A program made the position numbers and the translations under genes. A stretch of DNA of 64,000 nucleotides. Source: Zhongshania aquimaris (GTDB lineage: Bacteria; Pseudomonadota; Gammaproteobacteria; Pseudomonadales; Spongiibacteraceae). The DNA lies in the NCBI RefSeq assembly GCF_019312595.1, contig NZ_JAHWDQ010000005.1:1-64000 (forward strand), written 5' to 3'. Every line of letters begins with the position of its first letter. Position 1 is the stretch's first letter. A model generated the notes under the pieces. That model was not told the origin of the DNA. It did not search any database and saw only the letters and a list, made by a program, of their open reading frames with translations. Positions 53,759 through 62,651 of the stretch are shown one piece after another.

Positions 53759-55981
53759 TTATGCGATTTTAAAATTGCTACGGGTGAGTGGCAATTCACG
53801 AATACGTTCATTCGTCGCCTCGAAAATGGCATTGGCGAGTGCGGGCCCAACGCAGGGCACACCCAGTTCACCAACCCCGCCTACTGGATTGCCGCTGTTG
53901 ACGATAACGGTTTCAATAACCGGTGTTTGATACATGCGCAATACTGGGTAGTCGTCAAAATTACTTTGCTGAACGACGCCGTCCTCGAGCAATATCTCGC
54001 CGAAGAGAATACTTGAAAGTGCAAAAATAACGGCGGACTCAACCTGAGCAATCACTAAGTCTGGATTTATAGCGGTGCCGCAGTCGACCGCACTCACGAC
54101 ACGATGAATGGTGAGTTCGCGGTTGGCAGATACAGAAACTTCGACTACCTGCGCCACAAAGCTATTCCAGTGCCCCATCACGGCAATGCCCTGACTAATA
54201 CCGCCACTGCTAAATCCCCAGCCGGCGGCGTCTGCAACAGCGTCTAGTACCGCGCGATGGCGAGGTTTTTCTGAGAGCAAATCGCGGCGGAAGTTATAGG
54301 GGTTTTTGCCCACCTTCATAGCTAGCTCGTCTATAAAGGTTTCCTGCGCAAACACGTCTGAAAACTTATTGACCGAGCGCATCCACAGTGCCGGCATGGC
54401 GAGGTTGACGGTGAGGTGGGCGTCCATCAGTACATTGTCGATCTTATAGGGCATACCCGTTTCAAAATCGGTGAGTTCTTTTAGTGGCGGTAGAGTGAAA
54501 TCTGCCAGACTGTCTAGAAGATTTTCTGCATACAGCAATGCGGTAACGTCTTGGGTCACCGAGCGATGCGTCCACGCACTGATATTATTCGCACTGTCAA
54601 TGGAGGCGGAGACTCTGACTGCGGCCGCAGGGCGGTAGAAGCCGCCTTTCATGTCGTCCTCTCTGGTCCAGATCACTTTGACAGGTTGGCGCACCGCTTT
54701 GGCGACCGCGCAGGCGTCGCGGACGAAATCGGCAAGCGGGTTGCCTCTGCGACCAAAGCCGCCGCCCGAGGGCATCATATGAAAGGTAATTTGATCAGGT
54801 AGCAGGCCGAGTATTAGACCCGCAAATATTTTGTCTAGGGTGGCAGATTGAGTGCCGGTCCAAATTTCTGCGCTGCTACCGTCGTAGTCGACCACCACAT
54901 TTAAGGGTTCCATCGCCGCGTGGGCCATGAAAGGGAAATAATAGTCAGCACTGATGGTTTCGCTGGCTAATGTTTGTGCAAGCAATACGAGGCCATCGGT
55001 TCGAATTGGAAGGCCGGGAAGATTTAAGCGGAGATTGTAAGCATTGCGCTGTGTGTCTGAGTCGGTGCGACCAGCAAGTAGCTCGTTCCATTGCACGATA
55101 AGTGCCTTGCGCCCCTTGTCGGCGGACCAAAAATCGTCGGCGACAACCGCAACCCCGCCAAGGATAGTGTGAACACTGCGGACGCCGGGTACGGCAAGTG
55201 CAGCGTTGTCATCGACATTTAAGGCTTGGCCATTGAAGCGCGGTGGCCTTGCTATAACGGCGGTGAGCATATTGGGAATATCAACATCCATACCGTAGCG
55301 AAAGCTGCCATTGGTTTTGTCGGCTGCGTCCAGGCGCTGCTGTGAGCTACCGATAATACGATAGGCAGCGGGGTCTTTTAGGGGTGGATTGTTGGGGATG
55401 GGCTCTTCTGCTGCGGCGCTCGACAGTTCGCCATAGCTCGCGCGGCGGCCACCAATATCGTCAATAACGAAGCTTGCCTCGGTACGCAGGGTGTCTGCCT
55501 CTACCCCCCAGCGTTTCGCCGCGGCATTGATTAACATTTGGCGCACCGCCGCGCCGACGCTGCGCTGACCTTGAAAATAGCCGCGAATCGCAGAGCTGGC
55601 GACGGTGAATTGCAATAGGTTTTGGAAGTAGGGGTTGTTGAAATTAGCGGCGACCGGCGACATTTCTGCGGTCACCTGACTCCAGTCGGCGTCAAGCTCT
55701 TCTGCGACAATCATCGGTATGGAGGTGAGGGCGCCTTGACCGATTTCACTCGCGCCGACCAATACGGTAATTTTATTGTCGGTGCTAATTCGCATAAATT
55801 CGCCGACTTGAAACGCGTCGGCAGGTGTTACTGGTGTGCCGCCGCCATTATCGCCTGGGCCACTGGGGGCATTGCTGCGAGAGCTTGAGCCACCGCCGCC
55901 ACAGGCAACGAGTAATCCGCCGCCGGCGAGGACACTAACGCGAATGAAATCTCTGCGCGATATCTTGTCTAATTCTGTCAT
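53759..55981 (-). CDS. Molybdopterin-dependent hydroxylase large subunit (IorB/aldehyde-oxidase-like)
   Basis: A 740-residue periplasmic or membrane-anchored enzyme of the xanthine oxidase family, subgroup isoquinoline 1-oxidoreductase beta. A twin-arginine motif (SRRDFIRVS) and a lipobox-like LLVACGG begin the protein, indicating Tat export. MPSGGGFGRRGNP (about 400) lies in the molybdopterin-cytosine-dinucleotide site, and GGVGELGVPCVGPALANAI near the C-terminus holds the catalytic Glu. It hydroxylates an N-heterocycle or oxidises an aldehyde; the substrate is not decidable. Operon: Fe-S subunit, this subunit, cytochrome. A modBC transport pair lies 1.3-3 kb away. Confidence 0.88.
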   Translation of the reverse strand: MTELDKISRRDFIRVSVLAGGGLLVACGGGGSSSRSNAPSGPGDNGGGTPVTPADAFQVGEFMRISTDNKITVLVGASEIGQGALTSIPMIVAEELDADWSQVTAEMSPVAANFNNPYFQNLLQFTVASSAIRGYFQGQRSVGAAVRQMLINAAAKRWGVEADTLRTEASFVIDDIGGRRASYGELSSAAAEEPIPNNPPLKDPAAYRIIGSSQQRLDAADKTNGSFRYGMDVDIPNMLTAVIARPPRFNGQALNVDDNAALAVPGVRSVHTILGGVAVVADDFWSADKGRKALIVQWNELLAGRTDSDTQRNAYNLRLNLPGLPIRTDGLVLLAQTLASETISADYYFPFMAHAAMEPLNVVVDYDGSSAEIWTGTQSATLDKIFAGLILGLLPDQITFHMMPSGGGFGRRGNPLADFVRDACAVAKAVRQPVKVIWTREDDMKGGFYRPAAAVRVSASIDSANNISAWTHRSVTQDVTALLYAENLLDSLADFTLPPLKELTDFETGMPYKIDNVLMDAHLTVNLAMPALWMRSVNKFSDVFAQETFIDELAMKVGKNPYNFRRDLLSEKPRHRAVLDAVADAAGWGFSSGGISQGIAVMGHWNSFVAQVVEVSVSANRELTIHRVVSAVDCGTAINPDLVIAQVESAVIFALSSILFGEILLEDGVVQQSNFDDYPVLRMYQTPVIETVIVNSGNPVGGVGELGVPCVGPALANAIFEATNERIRELPLTRSNFKIA

Positions 55982-55992
55982 TCTAGCAACCC

Positions 55993-56451
55993 CTATAATT
56001 GTTCAGCGGCAATTTTATGAATGGCCTTGCGTATGCGGGGGTAGGTGCCGCATCGACAAATATTGCCTGACATCGCTTTGTCTATGTCTTGATCGCTGGG
56101 GGATGCGTTATTTTTTAAAAGGGCAGTGGCGGCCATAATTTGCCCAGACTGACAATAGCCGCACTGGGGAACGTTTAATGTTTGCCAAGTTTGTTGAACG
56201 AGACTGCCGATGTGCTCAGTGTTGATATCTTCAATGGTCCTAATCTGCTTGTTGCCAACGGCGCTAATGGGCATAACGCAGGAGCGGGTTGGCTGACCGT
56301 CGACGTGCACTGTACATGAACCACAGAGGGCTTGGCCGCAGCCGTATTTCGTTCCCGTGAGCTTTAGGTTTTCTCTGAGCACCCAGAGTAAGGGTTTGTC
56401 TTCGCTGGCATCGACGGTGTGTTCTACACCGTTTACACGGATGGTAAACAT
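55993..56451 (-). CDS. [2Fe-2S] subunit of molybdenum hydroxylase (IorA-like)
   Basis: A 152-residue iron-sulfur subunit with two [2Fe-2S] clusters: plant-type ferredoxin domain with [15 protein letters not shown] (Cys about 38-47, 60) and C-terminal domain with [11 protein letters not shown] and [12 protein letters not shown] (about 97, 131). It relays electrons from the molybdenum subunit to the cytochrome. First gene of the three-gene operon; 11 bases separate it from the large subunit. Confidence 0.92.
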   Translation of the reverse strand: MFTIRVNGVEHTVDASEDKPLLWVLRENLKLTGTKYGCGQALCGSCTVHVDGQPTRSCVMPISAVGNKQIRTIEDINTEHIGSLVQQTWQTLNVPQCGYCQSGQIMAATALLKNNASPSDQDIDKAMSGNICRCGTYPRIRKAIHKIAAEQL

Positions 56452-56730
56452 GTTGGCTCCCGCCTCAGAATAAGGGGTGAATTTTTATTGTGTGTTGAGC
56501 CCAGCACATAGCTTTGTGTCTGTCTATTGTTGCTTGACTGAGTCCTAGTTTGCTATAGCTCCTGATTTTGCAGGGCGGTGTTACCTATGTATTGACGCGT
56601 AACCTTAAGTATATACGCTAAAGTTAACACTCTAACGCATCGTGTTATTTGTGTTGTGGCAAGGTAGCAGTTGATGTTGTACGTGTAAACACTGGTGCTG
56701 GATCAAGTCTCGACGGTGTGCGCCACTCGA

Positions 56731-57720
56731 CTAATACGGCAGGCGTAATGGTGGTTCTTGCATCAAGGAAAGCTGCTCGCGTAATTGCAGGATGTGTTCG
56801 CCCCAGTAACGTTCCGTATTGAACCACGGGAAAGCCTTGGGAAAGGCTGGGTCTTGCCAGCGACGTGCTAACCACGCTGCATGATGCATGATTCTTAAAC
56901 TGCGCAGTGCTTCGATGAGCCCTAGTTCACGGGGGTTAAAGTCATAGAATTCTTGATAGCCTTCCACCAATTCCATGATGGCGCGTTGTTGACTATCTTG
57001 TTCGCCGGAAAGAAACATCCATAAATCTTGAATGGCCGGCGCCATGCGACTGTCGTCAAAATCCACCAACCATGTTTCGTCGCTGCGCGATAAAATATTG
57101 CCGACGTGACCATCGCCGTGGGTGCGGATATAGCTGGGATTAATTTCAGCGACTCGTTGGCGAACATGACGGAGCAGGTCTTCGCTAATTGTTGCATAAG
57201 ATTCCTGCAGGCTGTCGGGAATTACATCTGCCAAAATATCGCGACGACTGTCGTCGCCAAAACTGACCACATCCAGTTTGGGCCGATATTGATATGGTGT
57301 GCTGGCACCTACCAGATGTAAGCGCCCGAAAAGGCGCCCTAATTGAAAAAGGTTGTCCATATCGTCGAGTGCTGGCGCGTGTCCGCCGCGGCGTGGATAA
57401 ATGGCGAAGCGGTAGCCTTCAAAGCGAAATAAACTGTCGCCGGCGGCGTTTTGCCAAGGTGGTATAACCGGGATGTCGGTATTTGCTAACTGCTGTGTAA
57501 ATTGGTGCTCTTCTAAAATCTGCTCGTCACTCCAACGCTCTGGACGATAGAACTTGATGACGATTGGTTCTTGATCGTCTAGGCCAAATTGATAGACGCG
57601 ATTCTCATAACTATTGAGTGCAAAAACACGTAGATCGCTGACATAGCCAAGGCTTTCCACTGCGTCAATGACTCGATCAGGATTAAGATTGGTGAAGTCG
57701 ATTTGTTCGAGTGTGCTCAT
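56731..57720 (-). CDS. srkA: Stress response kinase A (YihE/SrkA)
   Basis: A 329-residue eukaryotic-like kinase of the SrkA family that phosphorylates serine/threonine and protects cells under stress. YENRVYQFG (glycine-rich-loop region), VIKFYRPERW (ATP lysine, about 76), HGDGHVGNIL (catalytic loop, about 197) and LVDFDDSRMAP (metal-binding Asp, about 217) are present. It overlaps modC by four bases (ATGA on the minus strand). Confidence 0.92.
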   Translation of the reverse strand: MSTLEQIDFTNLNPDRVIDAVESLGYVSDLRVFALNSYENRVYQFGLDDQEPIVIKFYRPERWSDEQILEEHQFTQQLANTDIPVIPPWQNAAGDSLFRFEGYRFAIYPRRGGHAPALDDMDNLFQLGRLFGRLHLVGASTPYQYRPKLDVVSFGDDSRRDILADVIPDSLQESYATISEDLLRHVRQRVAEINPSYIRTHGDGHVGNILSRSDETWLVDFDDSRMAPAIQDLWMFLSGEQDSQQRAIMELVEGYQEFYDFNPRELGLIEALRSLRIMHHAAWLARRWQDPAFPKAFPWFNTERYWGEHILQLREQLSLMQEPPLRLPY

Positions 57721-58814
57721 GTTGCAGTCCCGTATTCATTAATTAAGGCGACAGTTTTTATCTGCGCAAAGACGTGCTGACCTTGCTGTAGTTGCAGGCG
57801 ATCACAGGATTTACGGGTAATGTGGGCTAATAAATATTGCTCGTTTAGTTGTAGGCGAATAGTGACTTGCGCACTCGAAGGGGGTGATGTTGCTTGTTCA
57901 ATCGTGTCAATTTTGCACGGTAGAATATTCATAATACTGCTTTGCTGAGGGGCCTCTAGCGCAATGCTGACGTCCCTCGCCGCGACGAATAGGCGCAGTT
58001 GCTGGCCGCTTTCCGCGCTCACTTGTTTGATAGTAAGTTGGTGTTGAGTATCAATGGTGAGCGTGCTGAGTTGGTATTCCGGATCGTGCCCATGCAATTG
58101 TGCGTTGATTACGGCGCCAGCGCCCTGCTGCTTGCTGAGAGGTAGGTCGAGTCGGGTGCTCAGGGTGATCAGATCGCCCTCGGCGATGAGTTGCCCAGAC
58201 TCCATCAGTAGAACGTGATCAGCGAGTCGGCTAATCTCATGAAAGCTGTGGCTCACATACAAAATGGGGATGGCTAGATGTCTGGCTAGCCGCTGCAGGA
58301 TGACGACCATTTGTTCCCGTGCACTATCATGTAGACCGGTGAGGGGTTCATCCATGAGTAGAAGCTGGGGGTGGCGCAGTAGTGCGCGCGCGATAGCAAC
58401 ACGTTTGCGTTCGCCGCCAGAAAGATTGTCAATGGCGCGATCTAGTAACTGCGTGATTTCTAGCCAGTCGCACAGCTCCTCAATTGACGGTCCCGCCTCA
58501 CTGAATCGCCGCTTGAAGGCATACTCTAAATTTCCGCGTACCTTAAGATGTGGAAACAACTGCGCGTCTTGAAAGACGATACCAATGCCGCGCTGCTCGG
58601 GTTTGAGAATAGTCCTTTCGGTTTGCCAGTCGTCACCGGCAAATTGCACCATGCCATTCGGCGCGATATCTAGCCCAGCAATACAGCGCAGCAAGGTGGT
58701 TTTACCGCTGCCACTGGGACCGCAAATGGCGGTAATACCGCTGGTGGGCAGGGCGGTATCTATGTTGAGAGAAAACTCACCGCGTTCCATGTGCAGGGAT
58801 AATAGGAGGCTCAT
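57717..58814 (-). CDS. modC: Molybdate ABC transporter ATP-binding protein
   Basis: A 365-residue ATPase for molybdate import. GPSGSGKTTLL (Walker A, about 33-43), LSGGERKRVAIARAL (signature, about 133), LLMDEPLTGLHD (Walker B, about 155) and the switch His in YVSHSFHE, followed by a Mop/TOBE-type domain (about 290-360) that senses molybdate. It is coupled to modB by a four-base overlap and to srkA downstream. Standard modC length. Confidence 0.95.
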   Translation of the reverse strand: MSLLLSLHMERGEFSLNIDTALPTSGITAICGPSGSGKTTLLRCIAGLDIAPNGMVQFAGDDWQTERTILKPEQRGIGIVFQDAQLFPHLKVRGNLEYAFKRRFSEAGPSIEELCDWLEITQLLDRAIDNLSGGERKRVAIARALLRHPQLLLMDEPLTGLHDSAREQMVVILQRLARHLAIPILYVSHSFHEISRLADHVLLMESGQLIAEGDLITLSTRLDLPLSKQQGAGAVINAQLHGHDPEYQLSTLTIDTQHQLTIKQVSAESGQQLRLFVAARDVSIALEAPQQSSIMNILPCKIDTIEQATSPPSSAQVTIRLQLNEQYLLAHITRKSCDRLQLQQGQHVFAQIKTVALINEYGTAT

Positions 58815-59512
58815 TGTGTGCCGCCGTCAGATTTTGCCAGCGGAGTGAGCCCACGATAGCTGTTAGCTAAGTAGACGATACTTAGGGTGATGACTGAAAA
58901 GGCGATAAGTCCGCCGGCCAGCCAGTGCGCGGTTTGGTATTGCAGGGACTCGACACGTTCGTATAGAGCAATAGACAGGACTTGGGTCTGGCCCGGTATA
59001 TTGCCGCCGATCATGAGTACCACACCAAACTCGCCAACCGTGTGAGCAAATCCTAAGGTGCTGGCCACTAAAAAATTACTGCGGCAGAGGGGCAAAATAA
59101 CGCTAACGAAGCGATCGATTTGCCCAGCGCCTAGACTAGCTGCGGTTTCAATTAAAGGTTTGGGGAGTTGTTGAAAACCGCTTTGTAGTGGCTGCACGAC
59201 AAAAGGCAGTGAGTAAATGACAGAAGCAATTACCAAGGCGCTAAAACTAAACGCGAGGGTGTTGCCGCTGAGTAGTTGCCATAGCTGGCCTACGGCGGAG
59301 TCTGGAGCAAAGGCGATTAGTAAATAAAAGCCCAGAACTGTCGGTGGTAGCACTAAAGGTAGGGCAATGATGGCCTCTAATACCGGCTTAATTCTAATGC
59401 GGGTGTGGGCAAGCCACCACGCCAGTGGTGTGCTTACGACGAGTAAAATTAGAGTGGTAACGCCAGCCAGCTTAAGGGTGAGGGCGACCGCTAGCCAATC
59501 ATTGTGGCTCAC
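58811..59512 (-). CDS. modB: Molybdate ABC transporter permease
   Basis: A 233-residue membrane permease with five to six helices and the EAA-loop ETAASLGAGQIDRFVSVILPL (about 140) that contacts ModC. LPLVLPPTVLGFYLLIAF (about 50) is typical of ModB. The start is GTG (59512), with no clear ribosome site. No modA (periplasmic binding protein) lies in the 70 bases before comF, so that component must be elsewhere or the transporter is incomplete here. Confidence 0.93.
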   Translation of the reverse strand: MSHNDWLAVALTLKLAGVTTLILLVVSTPLAWWLAHTRIRIKPVLEAIIALPLVLPPTVLGFYLLIAFAPDSAVGQLWQLLSGNTLAFSFSALVIASVIYSLPFVVQPLQSGFQQLPKPLIETAASLGAGQIDRFVSVILPLCRSNFLVASTLGFAHTVGEFGVVLMIGGNIPGQTQVLSIALYERVESLQYQTAHWLAGGLIAFSVITLSIVYLANSYRGLTPLAKSDGGTQ

Positions 59513-59582
59513 GTTGATGCTCGCACAGTGCGTCGGAGTAGTGGGCGAAACATATTGTGTCCTCCGTCGGCGATGTATGGTG

Positions 59583-60302
59583 TTACGGCGTGCGTGCTAG
59601 ACACCAAATGTCGACTTGCTTAGCGCCGTTGCGCGCCAGTATAGCGGCCATGGTATTGGCTGTCGCGGTTGTTGTAACGACATCGTCGATCACGGCGAGG
59701 TGTTTGCCTTTAATGTCGTAGGCGCTGTTGAAGGAGAAGGCTTGGCGTAGATTTTTACGGCGCGCTGCAGCGCTTAAACCCTGCTGTGAATGGTTGGCAC
59801 GGGGGTGGCTAACAGCGTGATAGACTGGGATGTTAAGTGCGCTACCCAGGTCTTTTGCGATGAGTAAAGATTGATTGAACCCCCGTAATATTCTTCGCCG
59901 CCAGTGCATTGGTACCGGAACCAAAGCATCGGGCACGGCATCTAGCTGGTCTTGGCAATGGTTTAGCCACAGTGCACTTAATATCGCGCCATAGTGTAGC
60001 TGATTTTGATGCTTAAAGCCGGCGATTAGGCGATCAACGGGGAATCCGTATGACAGTGCACAGTAGCAGTGTGTGAACACCGGCGGTTTCCGTAAACAGC
60101 GCCCACACTGTGTATCGCGATAATTTTCAGGCAGTGGCAGGGCGCAGCGCGCACAATAAGTCGCTAGCCAAGGTAGGTCGTTTTCGCAGTGCTGGCAGAG
60201 GTCTAGGCCCCGCAGGCTGTGGCTTTGGCATAAAATGCAGCGGCCAGAAACCACCCAGTAGCTCAGTTTGTTTAAATTGACACTTAAAAATCTGTTAACC
60301 AT
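59583..60302 (-). CDS. comF: ComF family phosphoribosyltransferase-like protein
   Basis: A 239-residue ComF protein: N-terminal zinc-type cysteine cluster (CILCQSHSLRGLDLCQHCENDLPWL, in parts, then YCARC and CGRC; about 22-90) and a C-terminal PRTase-like domain with VIDDVVTTTATANTM (about 205). Needed for DNA uptake or other DNA processing in several bacteria. ATG 60302 has AAGG at 6 bases and is preferred to the ATG 6 bases upstream. The start region overlaps the BirA-like operator of the divergent bio operon. Confidence 0.9.
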   Translation of the reverse strand: MVNRFLSVNLNKLSYWVVSGRCILCQSHSLRGLDLCQHCENDLPWLATYCARCALPLPENYRDTQCGRCLRKPPVFTHCYCALSYGFPVDRLIAGFKHQNQLHYGAILSALWLNHCQDQLDAVPDALVPVPMHWRRRILRGFNQSLLIAKDLGSALNIPVYHAVSHPRANHSQQGLSAAARRKNLRQAFSFNSAYDIKGKHLAVIDDVVTTTATANTMAAILARNGAKQVDIWCLARTP

Positions 60303-60323
60303 AAGCATCCTTGCTGGTTGACA
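60293..60323. promoter_or_regulatory. BirA-like operator of the biotin operon
   Basis: TGTTAACC (60293-60300) and GGTTGACA (60316-60323) are inverted arms 15 bases apart with one mismatch, matching the BirA operator consensus TGTAAACC-N15-GGTTTACA in spacing and most positions. The right arm overlaps the -35 box of the predicted bioB promoter. Confidence 0.75.
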
Positions 60324-60345
60324 GCTTGCTGTAAGCCTTTATCAT
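60318..60345 (+). promoter_or_regulatory. Sigma70-type promoter of bioB
   Basis: TTGACA (60318-60323) and TATCAT (60340-60345) are separated by 16 bases. The -35 box lies inside the BirA-like operator, so BirA bound to biotinyl-AMP would block RNA polymerase. Transcription would start near 60352, about 35 bases before bioB. Confidence 0.7.
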
Positions 60346-60386
60346 TAGGCAATTAAAATGACACCACCTTCTTGCTGGACTTTAAC

Positions 60387-61445
60387 ATGACTACCGCCGC
60401 ATTAACGACAATTCGAACGGACTGGACCAGTGAAGAGGTTCAAGCTTTATTTGCACAGCCATTTAACGATTTGTTGTTTCAGGCGCAGTCGGTGCACCGC
60501 GCCAATTTTGATCCTAATACCGTGCAAGTGAGCACACTACTTTCTATTAAGACGGGCGCCTGCCCAGAAGACTGCAAGTACTGTCCGCAAAGTAACCGCT
60601 ATGACACGGGGCTTGAGAAAGAAAAGCTCATGGAAGTTGAAAAAGTGCTGGCTGAGGCTCGTGCAGCTAAGGCCTCTGGTACCACTCGTTTCTGTATGGG
60701 CGCTGCTTGGCGTTCGCCGAAGAAGAAAGATATGCCCTACGTAACCGCGATGGTTAAGGGTGTGAAAGAGATGGGCTTAGAAACCTGTATGACGCTGGGT
60801 ATGTTGACTGGTGATCAGGCGGCGGAGCTTGCCGATGCCGGCTTGGATTATTACAACCATAACCTCGATACCTCACCAGAGTTTTACGGTGACATTATTA
60901 CCACCCGAACCTATCAAGATCGCTTGGGAACCTTGGCAAATGTGCGGGACGCCGGTATTAAGGTTTGTAGCGGCGGGATTGTCGGTATGGGTGAGTCGAT
61001 CAAAGATCGCGCCGGCTTGTTATTGCAGCTAGCGAACTTGCCAGTGCAGCCCGAAAGCGTACCGATTAATATGTTGGTGAAGGTCGAAGGCACGCCGATG
61101 GCGGATGTTGCCGATTTAGACCCCTTCGATTTTATCCGCACGATCGCGGTGGCGCGGATCATGATGCCGCAATCTCATGTGCGTCTGTCTGCGGGTCGTG
61201 AATCAATGAACGAGGAAATGCATGCCCTGGCGTATTTTGCCGGTGCCAACTCCATTTTTTACGGTGAAAAGTTATTGACCACACCGAATCCCAAAGCCAA
61301 TAAAGACATGGAGCTGTTTGGTCGTTTAGGTATAAAGCCCGAAGAGCGCCATGTTGAACGTGACGACGACGCACAAAGTGAGGCATTGCTGGGTGCGGTA
61401 GCGCAGGTTCAGAACGACCGCTTTTTCTACGACGCAACTGCATAA
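60387..61445 (+). CDS. bioB: Biotin synthase
   Basis: A 352-residue radical-SAM enzyme that inserts sulfur into dethiobiotin. The SAM-cluster motif [11 protein letters not shown] (about 55), the second-cluster cysteines in [19 protein letters not shown] (about 95) and [13 protein letters not shown] (about 193) are present. ATG 60387 (MTTAALTTI) is the likely start; a TTG 15 bases upstream is possible. It is the first gene of bioB-bioF-bioHC. Confidence 0.96.
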   Translation: MTTAALTTIRTDWTSEEVQALFAQPFNDLLFQAQSVHRANFDPNTVQVSTLLSIKTGACPEDCKYCPQSNRYDTGLEKEKLMEVEKVLAEARAAKASGTTRFCMGAAWRSPKKKDMPYVTAMVKGVKEMGLETCMTLGMLTGDQAAELADAGLDYYNHNLDTSPEFYGDIITTRTYQDRLGTLANVRDAGIKVCSGGIVGMGESIKDRAGLLLQLANLPVQPESVPINMLVKVEGTPMADVADLDPFDFIRTIAVARIMMPQSHVRLSAGRESMNEEMHALAYFAGANSIFYGEKLLTTPNPKANKDMELFGRLGIKPEERHVERDDDAQSEALLGAVAQVQNDRFFYDATA

Positions 61446-61466
61446 CCGTCGGCGGTTGATTCAATC

Positions 61467-62651
61467 ATGATGACTGAAGCTCTGCAGCGTCGGCTTGCGG
61501 AGCGCCACCAACAATCCCGTTATCGAAAACGCCGTGTGCTGGAAACGGCGCAGGGCCCGCGGGTGCGTGTTGATGGGCGCGATTTCCTGTTGTTCTGTAG
61601 CAACGATTACCTCGGTTTAGCGAATCATCCGCAATTGATCGCGGCAATGCAGCTTGCCTGTAGTGAGTATGGTGTCGGTGGTGGCGCATCACATTTAGTC
61701 TGCGGTCACTCTGCGCTTCATCATCGTCTAGAAGAGCGACTTGCTGAGATTGCCGGCAGAGATCGCGCTTTGTTATTTTCCACCGGATATATGGCTAACC
61801 TCGGTGTGGTCACCGCCTTGGTAGGTAAAGGCGATCATATTTTAGAAGATCGTTTAAATCATGCCTCTTTGCTCGATGCTGGGTTATTGAGTGGTGCCAA
61901 ATTTCAGCGCTTTCGCCACAACGATTTAGCAGATCTCGAACGCCGCCTGCAAAAGCTACCCGCCGAGGGCCTGCGTCTGATTGTTGTCGACGCGGTTTTC
62001 AGCATGGATGGCGATATGGCACCTTTGTCTGACTTGGCCGCGTTAGCGCAGAAATATAATGCGTGCTTGATGGCTGATGACGCCCACGGTTTTGGGGTGT
62101 TTGGTAAGACCGGTGCTGGTAGCAGTGAGTTATTCGGCTTGAATCAAGAGCAGTTGCCAATATTGATGGGCACCTTGGGAAAAGGGATTGGCAGCTATGG
62201 TGCTTTTATCGCCGGTAGCGAGTTATTGATTGAAAGTTTGATTCAGTTTGCCCGCCCCTATATTTACACCACCGCCATGCCGCCGGCGGTTGCCGCAGCA
62301 AGCCTAGCGAGCTTGGAGTTGCTGGCAACTGAATCTTGGCGCCGGGATCATTTACAGCATTTGATAACGAGATTTAAGAGTGGCGCCGCTAAAATGGCGC
62401 TGCCTTTAATGGCGTCGGATACGGCAATCCAGCCATTGTTGGTGGGAGAAGAGTCCCTCGCCATGGCAATAAGCGCAAACTTGGAAGCAGAGGGTATTTT
62501 GGTATCTGCCATTCGCCCACCAACCGTGGCGGTGGGCCAATCTCGTCTTCGTATTACGATTACTGCGGCGCACACGGATGCGGATGTTGATGCATTGCTT
62601 GGGGCTTTGCATCGTGTGGTTCCTGCCGGATTGCGTGTTGCGACATTATGA
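61467..62651 (+). CDS. bioF: 8-amino-7-oxononanoate synthase
   Basis: A 394-residue PLP enzyme that condenses pimeloyl-ACP with L-alanine. [15 protein letters not shown] and [25 protein letters not shown] (in parts, about 80) bind the substrate; [15 protein letters not shown] holds the PLP-contacting Asp/His; the lysine in [13 protein letters not shown] (about 240) forms the Schiff base. Start ATG 61467 or 61470. Overlaps the next gene by four bases. Confidence 0.96.
   Translation: MMTEALQRRLAERHQQSRYRKRRVLETAQGPRVRVDGRDFLLFCSNDYLGLANHPQLIAAMQLACSEYGVGGGASHLVCGHSALHHRLEERLAEIAGRDRALLFSTGYMANLGVVTALVGKGDHILEDRLNHASLLDAGLLSGAKFQRFRHNDLADLERRLQKLPAEGLRLIVVDAVFSMDGDMAPLSDLAALAQKYNACLMADDAHGFGVFGKTGAGSSELFGLNQEQLPILMGTLGKGIGSYGAFIAGSELLIESLIQFARPYIYTTAMPPAVAAASLASLELLATESWRRDHLQHLITRFKSGAAKMALPLMASDTAIQPLLVGEESLAMAISANLEAEGILVSAIRPPTVAVGQSRLRITITAAHTDADVDALLGALHRVVPAGLRVATL

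Noticed and set aside
56645-56875. 76-residue ORF on the minus strand
   Set aside because: It overlaps srkA's 3' end in another frame, has no ribosome site and no family features.
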